Assembly (NCBI RefSeq): GCF_013337045.2
Contig: NZ_CP118259.1
Coordinates: 744,001-808,000 of the forward strand
DNA from: Agrobacterium vitis
GTDB lineage: Bacteria; Pseudomonadota; Alphaproteobacteria; Rhizobiales; Rhizobiaceae
Direction: 5' to 3'
Length of the DNA: 64,000 bases
A model generated the notes under the pieces. That model ran no database searches. It was not told the DNA's origin and saw only the letters and a program-made list of their open reading frames with translations. The translations under genes were made by a program, and so were the position numbers. Positions 16,632 through 27,327 of the stretch are shown here, piece by piece. Position 1 is the first letter of the stretch, and each line of letters opens with the position of its first letter.

Positions 16632-18047
16632 GTGTTCCGGGTCAAGTCTCTCACCCTTCGCGTCCTGCTCTCCGCCACTCTCTGGTATATAATCGCGCTG
16701 GTGACGATGGCCGTGGTGATTTCGGCGCTCTATCGGCAGGGGGCCGAGCGCTCCTTCAACGATCTGTTGCGCGCCCAGCTCTATAATGTCGTCAATTCCG
16801 TCACGGTTGGCGATGGGGAAAGCCTGTCCGGCAGTCCGGCGCTGGGCGATCTCAGGTTTTCGCAGCCCGGAACCGGCTGGTACTGGCTGGTTGAGCCGCT
16901 TGGCTCCTTTAATGCCGCGCCGCTGGCGTCCACCTCACTGGGGCTGACCAATCTGCCGGTGCCAAGCTTCGAGGAAAGCCCGTTCGACCAGAATTACGAG
17001 CGGTTTTACGGCATGACCGATAGTTTCGGCAACCGGCTGCGGATTGCCGAAACTGAAGTTATCCTCGACGAATCCGGCCGGGCGGCGCGGTTCCGGGTGT
17101 CGGGCAATCTGAAAGTGGTGGAAGACGAAATCACCGGATTTTCCCACCGGCTTTACGCCGTTCTGGCGATGTTCGGGGTTGGCGGCCTGCTGGTCAATGC
17201 CGTCACCATTATCTTCGGGCTAAAACCTCTGGATCGGGCGCGCCGGGCGCTGGAGCGGATCAGGGGCGGCGAGGCCGAGCGAATCGAGGGTGAATTCCCG
17301 CGTGAGATCGAGCCGCTGGCCAATGAAATCAACGCCCTGATCGACAGCAACCACCGTATTGTCGAGCGCGCCCGCATGCAGGTCGGCAATCTCGCCCATT
17401 CGCTGAAAACCCCGATTGCCGTGCTTCTCAACGAGGCGCGCGTCCTTGATCCACCGCATGGCGAGGTGATCAAGGCCCAGGCATCCGCCATGCAGAGCCA
17501 GGTCGGCACCTATCTCAACCGCGCCCGCATTGCTGCCCAGCGCGAATCGGTGCTGTCGCGCGCCGAGGTGGAGCCGGTTCTGGAGCGTCTGGTGCGGGTG
17601 ATGCGCAAGCTTAATCCCGATAAGCAATTCGAGGTTCAACTGGAGAGCCAAGCCTCGGGGCAAGGTCTGGTTCTGGCGATGGAAAGTCAGGATCTCGAGG
17701 AAATCCTCGGCAATCTGTTGGAAAATGCTGCCCGTCACGCACAAACCACTGTGACGGTGACGGCCCGGATCGCGCCGGTCGGCGAGGTCGGGCTCGATCC
17801 CGCCCGGCGTAGCTGGCTGGAAATCATCGTTGAAGATGACGGTCCGGGTCTTGACCCCGACCAGATCGGCGAGGCGTTAAAGCGCGGTCGCCGCCTGGAT
17901 GAAAGCAAGCCCGGAACTGGGCTCGGACTGTCGATTGTCAAGGAAATAACCTCGGAATATCAAGGCAAGCTTGGCCTGTCGCGCGGCGTCAATGGTGGAC
18001 TGCTGGCGCGGCTGGTTCTGCCTGCCCTGTCACGGGATGGAGCATGA
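16632..18047 (+). CDS. feuQ: FeuQ-type membrane sensor histidine kinase
   Basis: A 471-residue PhoQ-like kinase. TM1 lies at about 10-33, a periplasmic sensor domain spans about 35-170, TM2 about 172-197, followed by a HAMP-like linker. The phosphorylated histidine is H256 in LAHSLKTP. ATPase motifs are ENAARHA, EDDGPGL and PGTGLGLSIVKEI. Translation starts at a GTG directly after the feuP stop, so the pair is coupled. It would sense an envelope or osmotic signal and phosphorylate FeuP at D51. The acidic sensor domain resembles PhoQ-type metal or peptide sensors. Confidence 0.88.
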   Translation: MFRVKSLTLRVLLSATLWYIIALVTMAVVISALYRQGAERSFNDLLRAQLYNVVNSVTVGDGESLSGSPALGDLRFSQPGTGWYWLVEPLGSFNAAPLASTSLGLTNLPVPSFEESPFDQNYERFYGMTDSFGNRLRIAETEVILDESGRAARFRVSGNLKVVEDEITGFSHRLYAVLAMFGVGGLLVNAVTIIFGLKPLDRARRALERIRGGEAERIEGEFPREIEPLANEINALIDSNHRIVERARMQVGNLAHSLKTPIAVLLNEARVLDPPHGEVIKAQASAMQSQVGTYLNRARIAAQRESVLSRAEVEPVLERLVRVMRKLNPDKQFEVQLESQASGQGLVLAMESQDLEEILGNLLENAARHAQTTVTVTARIAPVGEVGLDPARRSWLEIIVEDDGPGLDPDQIGEALKRGRRLDESKPGTGLGLSIVKEITSEYQGKLGLSRGVNGGLLARLVLPALSRDGA

Positions 18048-18232
18048 TCTGGCATGGGTGCTGGTGCTTTATGCAGGGCAGGATTGTACTGTTTTCCTGA
18101 CAAACTCCAGACAGCGGATCAAAATGGCGGCTTGCAAAGTGAGGCAGTGTCGGGCTTATCATGAGATACTACAGCAACGCACGGTTTGACCGTGCAAATT
18201 GTCATGAGAAACAGAATTTGGAATTGCAGGCC

Positions 18233-18652
18233 ATGAGGAAGATCAGCACCGGTTTTGCATTTGCCCTGCTGGGCTGCGCCCTGGCACTGACCTCCTGCAA
18301 GACGACCGGTGGCAGCACCGGCCTGCTTGCCAAATCCACCACCTCAAGCTCGCTCTATCTCAACGCACTTCAGGGCGGCATTGTGTCGCGGACCGGTGCG
18401 GAACTGGACAACAGCCAGAAGCAGCGGGCGCTGGCGGCCGAATATCAGGCCCTGGAAGTGGCCCCTGGCGGCCAGACCGTGACCTGGCGCGATGACGATG
18501 TTTCCGGCGAAGTGGTGGCCGCAGCCCCTTATCAGGTCGGCAATCAGAACTGCCGCCAATATCGCCACAAGGTGACGGTCGATGGCAAGACGGTGGAGGC
18601 ACGCGGCGTTGCCTGCCGCAATGAAGACGGGACATGGACGCCTCTGACCTGA
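18233..18652 (+). CDS. RT0821/Lpp0805-type (17-kDa antigen-like) surface lipoprotein
   Basis: A 139-residue protein with a lipoprotein signal peptide (MRKISTGFAFALLGCALALTSC) whose lipobox is LTSC, so Cys22 should be lipidated. The mature part has LQGGIVSRTGAELDNSQKQRALAAEYQAL and a C-terminal C-Q/R-Y...GVACRNEDGTW segment, as in rickettsial 17-kDa-antigen relatives found widely in rhizobia. The ATG at 18233 was chosen over an upstream frame start because the signal peptide begins there. It is probably anchored in the outer membrane. Function of the family is poorly known. Confidence 0.8.
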   Translation: MRKISTGFAFALLGCALALTSCKTTGGSTGLLAKSTTSSSLYLNALQGGIVSRTGAELDNSQKQRALAAEYQALEVAPGGQTVTWRDDDVSGEVVAAAPYQVGNQNCRQYRHKVTVDGKTVEARGVACRNEDGTWTPLT

Positions 18653-18796
18653 ATCACATCTGCGCGGGTCAGTCCGGCTTGCCCTTGACTTAAGTCAAGG
18701 CTGATGGAAGGTCGGTTGTTTAAGACGCCATCAGTTGCAAGATAGTATGGACGGCGTTCCAAAACGTCATAGAACCCTTCGGGTTCAGGGAGCCTT

Positions 18797-19948
18797 ATGC
18801 TGTTCTGGGTTGAAATTGCTGTTCTAACCTTTGCCGTTGCGGCAGCCTTTCTGTTGCCGTTGACGCGGGCGCAGCAGCGTGGTGAGCGCGAGACCCGTGA
18901 TGGTGCGATGGCCGTCTATCGCGATCAATTGCAGGAACTCGAGCGTGACCGGGCGGGCGGGCTGATTTCCGCCGAGCAGGTGGATTATGCCCGCGCCGAG
19001 ATTGCCCGCCGCCTTCTGGCCGCCGATAGGGGCGATGAAACAGGTCAGGCAGCCAAAAACGCGCCTCGCAAAACCTCGCGTAACGGTCTGGCGCAGGCCT
19101 TCGTCGTTCTGCTGGTACCTGCGGTCGGCCTTGGGCTTTATCTGGCCCTCGGCAGCCCCGGCCTCCCGTCGCAGCCTCTACAGGCCCGGCTGGAAAATCC
19201 CGGCAACGACATGAGCCTGCTGATTGCCCAGGCCGAACGCCATCTGATGCAAAAGCCTGACGATGGCGCGGGTTGGGATGTGCTGGCCCCGATCTATCTG
19301 CAACAAAACCGCATGGGCGAGGCGGAACTGGCCTTTCGCAATGCCATCCGGCTGAAGGGCGCCAGCCCCGAGCGGCTCAACGGGCTTGGCGAAGCGCTGA
19401 TTGCCCAGAGCGACGGCGTGGTGACGGATGCTGCCCGCGATCTGTTTTCACAATCCGTGGCGCTGAACCGCGACAATCCGCGCGCTGCCTATTATCTGGC
19501 GCTGGCGCTGGAACAGTCCGGCAAGCGCAACGAGGCGCTGGCCGCCTTCAAGGTGATTGCGGCCCAATCCCCGCCCAATGCCCCGTGGCAACCGCTGGTC
19601 GCCCGTCATATTGCCCGCAATGATCCTCAGGCTGCTGCAACGGCGGCGCCCCTCGGAAGTCCCGATGCCGCCGCTGTGGCCGCGGCCCAGGGCTTGCCGG
19701 ACGGCGACCGTCAGGCGATGATCAAGGGCATGGTTGAAAGCCTGGATGCCAAGCTGAAAACCGATCCGAACAATTTCGAAGGCTGGGTGCGGCTGGTGCG
19801 CTCCTATACGGTGTTGAAGGACAATCAGCGAGCGCTCGAAGCCTTGAAAACCGGGTTGAAGACCTTCCCAGCCGAGGGGGAGCAAGGCAAGCAGCTGATT
19901 GCCATGGCGCAGCAATTGGGATTGCCGGTTGAGGAGGCGCTGAAATGA
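18797..19948 (+). CDS. ccmI: CcmI/CycH cytochrome c maturation protein
   Basis: A 383-residue protein. TM1 (residues 2-20) is followed by a leucine-zipper-like loop ([33 protein letters not shown]), TM2 at about 95-115, and a periplasmic TPR domain (residues 140-380). CcmI holds apocytochrome c and hands it to the CcmFH heme ligase. It is the first gene of a four-gene operon whose members overlap by four bases (ATGA). The rhizobial name is cycH. The start follows an agggagcc site. Confidence 0.93.
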   Translation: MLFWVEIAVLTFAVAAAFLLPLTRAQQRGERETRDGAMAVYRDQLQELERDRAGGLISAEQVDYARAEIARRLLAADRGDETGQAAKNAPRKTSRNGLAQAFVVLLVPAVGLGLYLALGSPGLPSQPLQARLENPGNDMSLLIAQAERHLMQKPDDGAGWDVLAPIYLQQNRMGEAELAFRNAIRLKGASPERLNGLGEALIAQSDGVVTDAARDLFSQSVALNRDNPRAAYYLALALEQSGKRNEALAAFKVIAAQSPPNAPWQPLVARHIARNDPQAAATAAPLGSPDAAAVAAAQGLPDGDRQAMIKGMVESLDAKLKTDPNNFEGWVRLVRSYTVLKDNQRALEALKTGLKTFPAEGEQGKQLIAMAQQLGLPVEEALK

Positions 19949-20394
19949 CCCGCAAACAGAAACGTCTCGCCGTCATCGCCGGAGGTGTTGGTTTCATCAT
20001 GGCGGCTGTGCTGCTGGTTCTGTTCGCGTTCGGTCAGTCCATCGCCTATTTCTACATGCCCTCCGATCTCGCCAAGACGCCTGTTGGTCCTGGCACCCGC
20101 ATCCGGCTGGGCGGGCTGGTGGCGGAGGGTTCGGTGAAGCGCGATACCGGCTCCACCGTCAGTTTTGCCGTGACCGATGGTACGGCCACGGTGCCGGTGA
20201 CCTATACCGGCATTCTCCCGGATCTGTTTCGTGAAGGGCAGGGCGTGGTGACGGAAGGCGTGTTTGGCGCTGGCGGCACGCTGTTTGATGCCGATACGGT
20301 TCTGGCCAAGCATGACGAGAATTACATGCCGAAGGAAGTTGCCGACCGGATGAAGAAGGACGGCGTCTGGAAGGGTGAGGGAGAGGCGAAATGA
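19945..20394 (+). CDS. ccmE: CcmE/CycJ periplasmic heme chaperone
   Basis: A 149-residue protein with a single N-terminal membrane anchor (residues 10-32) and an OB-fold domain. The heme-binding site is [13 protein letters not shown], with H123 (covalent heme attachment) and Y127. It carries heme from the CcmABCD exporter to CcmF. It begins inside the ccmI stop codon and its own stop overlaps ccmF. The length is normal for the family. Confidence 0.96.
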   Translation: MTRKQKRLAVIAGGVGFIMAAVLLVLFAFGQSIAYFYMPSDLAKTPVGPGTRIRLGGLVAEGSVKRDTGSTVSFAVTDGTATVPVTYTGILPDLFREGQGVVTEGVFGAGGTLFDADTVLAKHDENYMPKEVADRMKKDGVWKGEGEAK

Positions 20395-22394
20395 TCATTG
20401 AGATCGGCCATTACGCGCTGGTGCTGGCGCTGGCCGCCGCACTCTTGCTTTCGGTCCTGCCGATGCTGGGCGCCCGCAGGGGCGATACCGCCATGATGCA
20501 GACCGCAGTCACCGGCACCTATGCGCTGTTTGCGCTGGTGCTGTTTGCGTTCGGGGTGCTGGCTTATGCCTATCTGGTCTCGGATTTCTCGCTGCTGAAT
20601 GCCTATCAGAATTCCCATTCGCTGATGCCCGCCATCTATCGCTTCTCGGCGGTCTGGGGCAATCACGAGGGATCGATGATGCTGTGGCTGTTGATCCTGA
20701 CGCTGTTTTCGGCCCTGGTGGCGCTGTTCGGCACCAATCTGCCCGACAGGTTGAAAGCCAATGTACTCGGCGTTCAGGCCTGGATTTCCACGGCCTTTAT
20801 TCTGTTCATTTTGATCACCTCCAATCCGTTCATTCGCCTCAATCCGGCGCCTGCCGAGGGGCAGGACTTGAACCCGGTCCTGCAGGACCCCGGCCTCGCC
20901 ATCCATCCGCCGCTGCTTTATCTCGGCTATGTCGGGTTTTCCGTCTGTTTTTCCTTTGCCATCGCCGCTCTGATCGACGGGCGGATCGATGCCGCCTGGG
21001 CGCGCTGGGTCCGGCCCTGGACGCTGGCGGCTTGGACCTTCCTGACGGCGGGCATCGCCATGGGCTCCTACTGGGCCTATTACGAGCTTGGCTGGGGCGG
21101 CTGGTGGTTCTGGGACCCGGTCGAAAACGCCTCCTTCATGCCCTGGCTGGCAGGCACTGCGCTGTTGCATTCGGCGCTGGTGATGGAAAAGCGCGATGCG
21201 CTGAAAATCTGGACGGTGCTGCTCGCCATCCTGACCTTCTCGCTGTCGCTGCTCGGCACATTCCTGGTGCGCTCCGGCGTGCTGACCTCGGTGCATGCCT
21301 TTGCCACCGATCCCAGCCGCGGGATTTTCATTCTCGCCATCCTCATCCTGTTCATTGGCGGCGCGCTGTTCCTGTTCATGCTGCGGGCTCCGCATTTGAA
21401 GGCGGGCGGGCTGTTCCAGCCGATCTCGCGCGAAGGCGCGCTGGTGCTGAACAATCTGATCCTGACGGTGTCGACTGCGACAGTGCTGATCGGCACGCTC
21501 TATCCGCTGCTGCTGGAAACCCTGACCGGCGAGAAGATTTCGGTTGGCGCACCCTTCTTCAACCTGACCTTCGGCCTGCTGATGATCCCGCTTCTCGTCG
21601 CCGTTCCGTTCGGGCCGATGCTGGCCTGGAAGCGCGGCGATCTGCTGGGCGCGCTGCAACGGCTTTATCTGGCAGCAGTGCTGGCTTTTCTGGCCGGTCT
21701 TGTCTTCTATTACCTCCAGAATGGAGGCCCGATTCTGTCCGTGTTGGGGCTGGCCGCGGGCTTTTTCCTGATGTTCGGGGCGCTGGCCGATCTTGCTTTT
21801 CGTTCGGCTTTCGGCAAGCAGAATGCAAGCGTCGCCTTCCGCCGGTTGATCGGCCTGCCGCGCTCGGCCTTCGGCACGGCGTTTGCGCATTTTGGCCTTG
21901 GCGTCACCGTACTTGGCATTGTCGCGGTCACCACGTTTGAGAGCGAAATGGTGGTAGAGATGAAGCCCGGACAGACCGTGGAGGCCGGGGGCTTTTCCCT
22001 GACCTATGACGGGCTGCGCTCCGCCAAGGGACCGAATTATACCGAGGATCGTGGCCATTTCACCATCCGGCGCGGCGGGGTTTCTGAGGGCGACGTCTGG
22101 TCATCGAAACGGCTTTATACGGCAAGACGCATGCCGACCACCGAGGCGGGTATCCGCAGCTTTGGCTTTAGCCAGCTTTACGTTTCGCTCGGCGATGCCA
22201 TGGCCGACGGCGGCATGGTGGTGCGGATCTGGTGGAAACCGTGGATTCTCTGCATCTGGGGCGGGGCGCTGGTGATGATGATCGGCGGCTTCGTTTCGCT
22301 TTCCGACCGGCGTCTGCGCGTCGGTGCTCCAAACCGCAAGGCAAAGGCAGCGGCGGTCAATGGTACCCTCAAGGGTCTGGAGGCGGCGGAATGA
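20391..22394 (+). CDS. ccmF: CcmF/CycK heme lyase subunit
   Basis: A 667-residue polytopic membrane protein with about fifteen hydrophobic segments. The tryptophan-rich WWD signature is visible around residue 230 ([19 protein letters not shown]), with conserved flanking histidines ([25 protein letters not shown]). It reduces holo-CcmE heme and ligates it to apocytochrome c together with CcmH and CcmI. It is coupled by ATGA overlaps on both sides. Confidence 0.96.
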   Translation: MIIEIGHYALVLALAAALLLSVLPMLGARRGDTAMMQTAVTGTYALFALVLFAFGVLAYAYLVSDFSLLNAYQNSHSLMPAIYRFSAVWGNHEGSMMLWLLILTLFSALVALFGTNLPDRLKANVLGVQAWISTAFILFILITSNPFIRLNPAPAEGQDLNPVLQDPGLAIHPPLLYLGYVGFSVCFSFAIAALIDGRIDAAWARWVRPWTLAAWTFLTAGIAMGSYWAYYELGWGGWWFWDPVENASFMPWLAGTALLHSALVMEKRDALKIWTVLLAILTFSLSLLGTFLVRSGVLTSVHAFATDPSRGIFILAILILFIGGALFLFMLRAPHLKAGGLFQPISREGALVLNNLILTVSTATVLIGTLYPLLLETLTGEKISVGAPFFNLTFGLLMIPLLVAVPFGPMLAWKRGDLLGALQRLYLAAVLAFLAGLVFYYLQNGGPILSVLGLAAGFFLMFGALADLAFRSAFGKQNASVAFRRLIGLPRSAFGTAFAHFGLGVTVLGIVAVTTFESEMVVEMKPGQTVEAGGFSLTYDGLRSAKGPNYTEDRGHFTIRRGGVSEGDVWSSKRLYTARRMPTTEAGIRSFGFSQLYVSLGDAMADGGMVVRIWWKPWILCIWGGALVMMIGGFVSLSDRRLRVGAPNRKAKAAAVNGTLKGLEAAE

Positions 22395-22849
22395 GGGCGC
22401 TTTTTGCGGTCTTCTTCGGTTTCTGGCTGTTGCTGGTTCAATCCGCCTTTGCCGTCAATCCCGATGAAATGCTGAAAGATCCGGCCTTGGAAGCCCGCGC
22501 CCGGCACCTGTCGTCGCAATTGCGCTGCATGGTCTGCCAGAACCAATCCATCGACGACAGCAACGCTGAACTCGCCCGCGATCTGCGGCTTCTGGTGCGC
22601 GAACGGATCGTCAAGGGCGATAGCGATGACGATGTCATTCGCTATCTGGTGTCGCGCTACGGTGAATTCGTGCTGCTGAAGCCGCGATTGACCTCGGAGA
22701 CCTTGCTTCTGTGGGGCGCGCCGGGCTTACTTCTGGTGATTGGCGTGGGCGCAGCCTTCGCCTACAGCCGCCGACGTAGGAGCGTGGCTGCGGCGCAGCC
22801 GTTGAGTGCGGATGAAGAGGCTCGGCTGAAGCGGCTCCTGGAGGAGTAG
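22391..22849 (+). CDS. ccmH: CcmH/CycL thioreductase of cytochrome c maturation
   Basis: A 152-residue protein with a signal peptide (cleavage expected after SAFA), a periplasmic three-helix domain carrying the LRCMVCQ motif (C46, C49) that reduces the heme-binding cysteines of apocytochrome c, and a C-terminal membrane anchor (about residues 105-125). An upstream extension of the frame inside ccmF is spurious; the ATG at 22391 overlaps the ccmF stop. It is the last gene of the operon. CcmG and CcmABCD are not in this window. Confidence 0.95.
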   Translation: MRALFAVFFGFWLLLVQSAFAVNPDEMLKDPALEARARHLSSQLRCMVCQNQSIDDSNAELARDLRLLVRERIVKGDSDDDVIRYLVSRYGEFVLLKPRLTSETLLLWGAPGLLLVIGVGAAFAYSRRRRSVAAAQPLSADEEARLKRLLEE

Positions 22850-22907
22850 GGGCGGCTCCCACGAAAGCCAGCAGGGTTCAGCCGCAGGACGCGGGGATAT
22901 GTCCCCA

Positions 22908-23198
22908 TCAGAAAAGCGGGATCTCGATCGTTGTGGGGTGATCGCTCGCCACGCCACTCACGCCTTGACGATAGACACGGTTGGGAAGCGGGTGGGGCAC
23001 GCGCTTGGCGAAAGTTGTGCGCATGAAAAGCATGACACGACGATCGGTTATCGCGTTACCGGTCGATTTTTCCATATAGATTTTTGCGGGGCGTCCTTGG
23101 GCGTCGGTTATCAAACGAATGGCGCCGATCTCCTTGTGCGGGGCGGCTGCGCAGCCGGTCAGTATTGCCGCGAATAAACAGAGTGGAATACGATGCAT
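22908..23198 (-). CDS. Small hypothetical lipoprotein
   Basis: A 96-residue protein with a lipoprotein signal (MHRIPLCLFAAILTGCAAAP; lipobox LTGC). The remaining domain, with AIRLITDAQGRPAKIYMEKSTGNAITD, vaguely recalls the TonB C-terminal fold, but this is a weak impression. A ggggat site precedes the ATG. It faces the ccm operon from the other strand and is divergent from degP. No family is recognised with confidence. Confidence 0.6.
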   Translation of the reverse strand: MHRIPLCLFAAILTGCAAAPHKEIGAIRLITDAQGRPAKIYMEKSTGNAITDRRVMLFMRTTFAKRVPHPLPNRVYRQGVSGVASDHPTTIEIPLF

Positions 23199-23436
23199 AG
23201 AAATCCCCGGATCGGCTCAGGATGCGTAAAGGTCGTCCAAACTTTATCAAGCGACCGGCGTCGAACCTATTGAAAAACCTTTCCGGCGCGTAAATTTCCG
23301 CATTACCAACTTTTCATGTTCCGGACAGTTCGTTGTAACGTGATCCATCCTATATCTGTGTCATCCACCGCCTGAAGCCGGGTTGTTCCGGTCTTCGCAA
23401 GATACGATGCCAACAGAACAGATAAGGTAGAGATCC

Positions 23437-24987
23437 ATGTCGAAATCCTTCCATAATCGCTCCGTTACCTCCAGGCTGCGGGCCGGTACCGCGGCAGGGC
23501 TGGCGGCCCTGATGCTGGCGGGTGCCGTGACGGTAACGCCTGCGCTGGCTGCGCCCGTCGAGGTGCAGGCGCCGCAGGTGCCAAGCTTTGCTGATCTGGT
23601 CAGTGCCGTTTCTCCCGCCGTCGTCTCCATCCGCGTCAAATCGGATGTGCAGCAGGCTTCCGAGGATGGCAGCAATTTCTCCTTCAATGGTCGTGACTTC
23701 GACCAGCTTCCCGATCCGCTGAAGCGCTTCTTCAAGGAATGGGGCATGCCAGGCCCCGGCGGTCCGGGTGGTCCAGGAGGCCCCAAGGGCGGACCGCATG
23801 CCGAGCGTCATGGCAAACTGCGTCCGATTGCCCAGGGCTCGGGCTTCTTCATCTCCGAGGACGGCTATGTCGTGACCAACAATCACGTGGTTTCCGATGG
23901 CCAGGCCTATACGGTGGTGATGAATGACGGCACCGAATATGATGCCAAGCTGGTCGGTAAGGACCCGCGCACCGATCTCGCCGTTTTGAAGGTCGATCAG
24001 CCGACCAAGAAATTCACCTATGTCGAATGGGCGCAGGACGAGAAGATCCGCGTTGGTGACTGGGTCGTGGCCGTCGGCAATCCTTTCGGTCTCGGTGGAA
24101 CCGTGACCTCGGGTATCGTTTCGGCCTTTGGCCGCGATATCGGCTCCGGCCCTTATGATGATTACATCCAGATCGACGCACCGGTAAACCGGGGTAATTC
24201 GGGTGGGCCGGACTTCAACCTCAGCGGCAAGGTGGTCGGGATCAACACGGCAATCTTCTCGCCATCGGGCGGCAGCGTCGGCATCGCCTTCGCCATTCCG
24301 GCGGCCACCGCCAAGGATGTGGTTGCTGAATTGATCAAGCATGGCTCGGTGCAGCGCGGCTGGCTTGGCGTGCAGATCCAGCCCGTCACCAAGGATATAG
24401 CCGAATCGCTCGGTCTGGCCGATGCCAAGGGCGCGCTGGTGGCTGAGCCGCAGGCCGATTCGCCCGGAGAAAAGGCCGGTATCAAGCAGGGCGACGTGAT
24501 TACCGCGGTGAATGGCGATCCGGTCAAGGACCCGCGTGACCTGGCCAAGCGCATTGCTGCCTTCCCGCCCAATACAAAGGTCGATATTTCGATCTGGCGC
24601 AATGGCAAGCCGACCGCCGTCAAGGTCGATCTCGGCACCTTGCCTGCTGAAAAGGAAACGGCCAGCGGCGATGAGGACCAAGGCGCGCCCGAGCAGAATG
24701 CACCGGCCACCGAGCAGGCGCTTGCCAATCTCGGGGTCACTGTCCAGCGTGCCGATGACGGCAAGGGCTTGACGATCACCAATGTCGATCCGGATTCCGA
24801 CGCTGCCGACAAGGGGCTGAAGAATGGTCAGAAGATCACCTCGGTGAATAATCAGCAGGTCTCCAGCGCCGCCGATGTCAAGAAGATCCTTGAACAGGCC
24901 AAGAAGGATGGACGCACCAAGGCGCTCTTCCAGGTGGAAACCGACAATGGCAGCCGCTTCATCGCCCTGCCGATCAACCAGGGCTGA
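23437..24987 (+). CDS. degP: DegP/HtrA family periplasmic serine endoprotease
   Basis: A 516-residue Do-type protease with a signal peptide (cleavage around residue 39, TPALAAP). The catalytic triad is H150 (TNNHVVSDG), D180 (DPRTDLAVL) and S255 (GNSGGP). Two PDZ domains follow: one with LGVQIQPVTKDIAESLGL and one with LGVTVQRADDGKGLTI. A Gly/Pro-rich insert (residues 104-120) precedes the protease domain. It degrades or refolds damaged envelope proteins. In rhizobia a degP gene follows cycHJKL and precedes a two-component pair, as here. Confidence 0.95.
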   Translation: MSKSFHNRSVTSRLRAGTAAGLAALMLAGAVTVTPALAAPVEVQAPQVPSFADLVSAVSPAVVSIRVKSDVQQASEDGSNFSFNGRDFDQLPDPLKRFFKEWGMPGPGGPGGPGGPKGGPHAERHGKLRPIAQGSGFFISEDGYVVTNNHVVSDGQAYTVVMNDGTEYDAKLVGKDPRTDLAVLKVDQPTKKFTYVEWAQDEKIRVGDWVVAVGNPFGLGGTVTSGIVSAFGRDIGSGPYDDYIQIDAPVNRGNSGGPDFNLSGKVVGINTAIFSPSGGSVGIAFAIPAATAKDVVAELIKHGSVQRGWLGVQIQPVTKDIAESLGLADAKGALVAEPQADSPGEKAGIKQGDVITAVNGDPVKDPRDLAKRIAAFPPNTKVDISIWRNGKPTAVKVDLGTLPAEKETASGDEDQGAPEQNAPATEQALANLGVTVQRADDGKGLTITNVDPDSDAADKGLKNGQKITSVNNQQVSSAADVKKILEQAKKDGRTKALFQVETDNGSRFIALPINQG

Positions 24988-24998
24988 TGATCAGGCCT

Positions 24999-25032
24999 TT
25001 GACGGCGGCTGGACCTTTCCAGTCGCCGTCAA
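24999..25032 (+). terminator. Terminator-like hairpin after degP
   Basis: A 14-bp stem with one G-T pair (ttgacggcggctgg / ccagtcgccgtcaa) around a short loop, starting 11 bp after the degP stop. The T-run is poor (tcttcc), so termination strength is uncertain. Confidence 0.55.
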
Positions 25033-25158
25033 TCTTCCGGCAGAAGATGTGTTTTCGTGAACGAAGAGGCGCAGATCATGGCATTCGGGACGGGACAAAG
25101 CATGGAAACCGGTAAAACAGGCTGTGCTTCGGGCAATGCGGGCACTAATGTCGCACGC

Positions 25159-25836
25159 ATGAAAATACTTGTGATCGAAGACGATCTTGAAGCCGCCGCT
25201 TACATGACCAAGGCCTTCCGTGAGGCGGGGATCATGGCCGACCACGCCAGCGATGGCGAGGCAGGCCTATTCATGGGCTGCGAAAATACCTATGACGTGA
25301 TGATCATCGACCGGATGCTGCCGCGTCGCGATGGCTTGTCGGTGATATCAGAATTGCGCAAGCGCAGCATCAATACGCCGGTGCTGATCCTGTCGGCGCT
25401 TGGCCAGGTGGATGACCGGGTGACCGGTCTTCGCGCCGGTGGCGACGATTACCTGCCCAAGCCCTATGCCTTTTCCGAGCTTCTGGCCCGGGTCGAAGTG
25501 CTGGGGCGACGCAAGGGGACGCCGGAACAGGATATGGTCTACCGGGTCGGTGATCTGGAACTTGACCGGCTGTCCCATGAAGTGCGCCGGGCGGGCAAGG
25601 AAATCCTGCTCCAGCCCCGCGAATTCCGCCTGCTGGAATATCTGATGAAGAATGCCGGGCAGGTGGTGACCCGCACCATGCTGCTGGAACATGTCTGGGA
25701 CTATCATTTCGATCCGCAGACCAATGTCATCGACGTGCATGTATCGCGGCTGCGCTCCAAGATCGAAAAGGATTTCGACCGGCCGCTGCTGAAGACGGTG
25801 CGCGGTGCGGGCTATATGATCAAAGACGAAAGCTGA
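25159..25836 (+). CDS. OmpR-family response regulator
   Basis: A response regulator of 225 residues from the ATG that opens the receiver domain (MKILVIEDDLE). The acidic pocket is E7-D8-D9, the phosphoacceptor D51 (MIIDRMLP), with the conserved lysine in LPKPY. The C-terminal winged helix has LLQPREFRLLEYLMKN and NVIDVHVSRLRSKI. The frame continues upstream to ATGs at 25102 and 25078 (the latter after an agagg site) and a GTG at 25057, so an N-terminal extension of up to 34 residues is possible. It is paired with the kinase 8 bp downstream. Targets are unknown. Confidence 0.88.
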   Translation: MKILVIEDDLEAAAYMTKAFREAGIMADHASDGEAGLFMGCENTYDVMIIDRMLPRRDGLSVISELRKRSINTPVLILSALGQVDDRVTGLRAGGDDYLPKPYAFSELLARVEVLGRRKGTPEQDMVYRVGDLELDRLSHEVRRAGKEILLQPREFRLLEYLMKNAGQVVTRTMLLEHVWDYHFDPQTNVIDVHVSRLRSKIEKDFDRPLLKTVRGAGYMIKDES

Positions 25837-25844
25837 CGAGCCCG

Positions 25845-27251
25845 ATGTCGCGTGCCGGATTTCTTCTCAAGTCTACCGCCGTCAGGCTTTCGGCGCTTTA
25901 CATCATTCTGTTTGCGCTTTGTGCCGCTCTTCTGGTGATCTATGTTACGGCGCTTTCGGAACGGCTGCTCAATCAGCAGACGCGAGAGAGCCTGCAACAG
26001 GAAGTGGCCGAAATCGAGCGCGCTTATGAAAAGGGTGGCGTCGAAAATCTGCTGCGGCTGATGGAACGGCGCATGCGCCAGCCCGGTGCCAATCTCTATG
26101 TTATCGCCGGGCCAAATGGCGAGTTTCTGGCGGGCAATGTCAGCTCTGTCGAGCCGGGCGTACTGGACCGCGAGGGCTGGACGAATTTTCCCTTCGCTTA
26201 TAACCGCTATGCGGAGGCAGGTCCGGCCCGCCCGCATCTGGCGATTGCCAATGTGCTGGCGCTGGACAATGGGTTGCGTATTCTGGTCGGGCGGGATCTG
26301 GGCGAGCCGACCAAATTCCGCATTCTGGTGCGCAAAGCACTGATGGTGGCGCTCGCGATCATGGGGGCCGGGGCTTTGGTGATCTGGTTTGCCATTGGCC
26401 GCAACGCCTTGAAGCGCATCGATCGGGTGTCTGCCGCCAGCAAGAAGATCATGGCGGGCGATCTTGCCCAGCGTCTGCCGGTCTCCGGTTCCGGCGATGA
26501 ATTCGACCGGCTGTCGCGCTCGCTGAACGATATGCTGGAGCGGATCGAAAAGCTCAATGAGGGGCTACGTCAGGTTTCCGACAATATCGCCCATGACCTG
26601 AAGACGCCGCTGACCCGGCTGCGCAACAAGGCCGCCGATGCGTTGGCCGAGGATGATGACCAACTGCGGCGTCAGGCGCTGGAAGGGATTATCGGCGAAT
26701 CGGATCAGTTGATCCGCACGTTCAACGCGCTGTTGATGATTTCCCGCGTCGAAGCGGGATCGATTGCCGCCGAGCTTTCCGATCTCGACGCCTCCACCAT
26801 TGCCGCTGATACCGCTGAGCTTTACGAGCCGGTGGCCGAGGAGGCGGGCTATATGCTGGCAAGCGATATTGCCCCCGGCATTAGCGTGCGGGGCAATCGC
26901 GAACTGATCGGCCAGGCGATTTTTAATCTGCTCGACAATGCCATCAAATACGCGGGTGAAGGCGGCAGCGAAATCCGCGTGGTGCTGGTAAAGACGCCGG
27001 GCGGCGAGGCGCGTCTCAGTGTCTGCGACCACGGCCCTGGCATCGCGGCAGAGCGCCGGGAAGATGTCGTCAAGCGTTTCGTGCGGCTGGATGAAAGCCG
27101 CAGCAAACCCGGCACTGGTCTTGGCCTGTCGCTGGTCGAGGCGGTGATGGCATTGCATGGCGGCAGGCTGGAACTGAGCGATACCGATGCGGCCAATTCC
27201 GAGTGTCCCGGACTGACGGCCACCATGGTCTTTCCGCGTGTAACCGCATAA
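25845..27251 (+). CDS. HAMP-domain sensor histidine kinase
   Basis: A 468-residue membrane kinase: TM1 at about 14-36, a periplasmic domain of about 130 residues, TM2 at about 164-186, HAMP, then the HisKA domain with H250 in NIAHDLKTPLTRL. The ATP-binding motifs are NLLDNAIKYA, DHGPGI and PGTGLGLSLVEAV. It should phosphorylate the regulator encoded just upstream. Degp-RR-HK adjacency suggests an envelope-stress circuit, but that is inference from neighbourhood. Confidence 0.92.
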   Translation: MSRAGFLLKSTAVRLSALYIILFALCAALLVIYVTALSERLLNQQTRESLQQEVAEIERAYEKGGVENLLRLMERRMRQPGANLYVIAGPNGEFLAGNVSSVEPGVLDREGWTNFPFAYNRYAEAGPARPHLAIANVLALDNGLRILVGRDLGEPTKFRILVRKALMVALAIMGAGALVIWFAIGRNALKRIDRVSAASKKIMAGDLAQRLPVSGSGDEFDRLSRSLNDMLERIEKLNEGLRQVSDNIAHDLKTPLTRLRNKAADALAEDDDQLRRQALEGIIGESDQLIRTFNALLMISRVEAGSIAAELSDLDASTIAADTAELYEPVAEEAGYMLASDIAPGISVRGNRELIGQAIFNLLDNAIKYAGEGGSEIRVVLVKTPGGEARLSVCDHGPGIAAERREDVVKRFVRLDESRSKPGTGLGLSLVEAVMALHGGRLELSDTDAANSECPGLTATMVFPRVTA

Positions 27252-27327
27252 ACTTCTCCCAACCCGCTATGGCCAAAAAGGCCGCCTTGTAACAGGCAGA
27301 CCGAAACAGGCGGGATGGAGGATGTGC

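Noticed and set aside
20322..22058. 578-codon minus-strand frame opposite ccmF
   Set aside because: Gln/Arg/His-rich antisense shadow; the plus strand is unmistakably CcmF.
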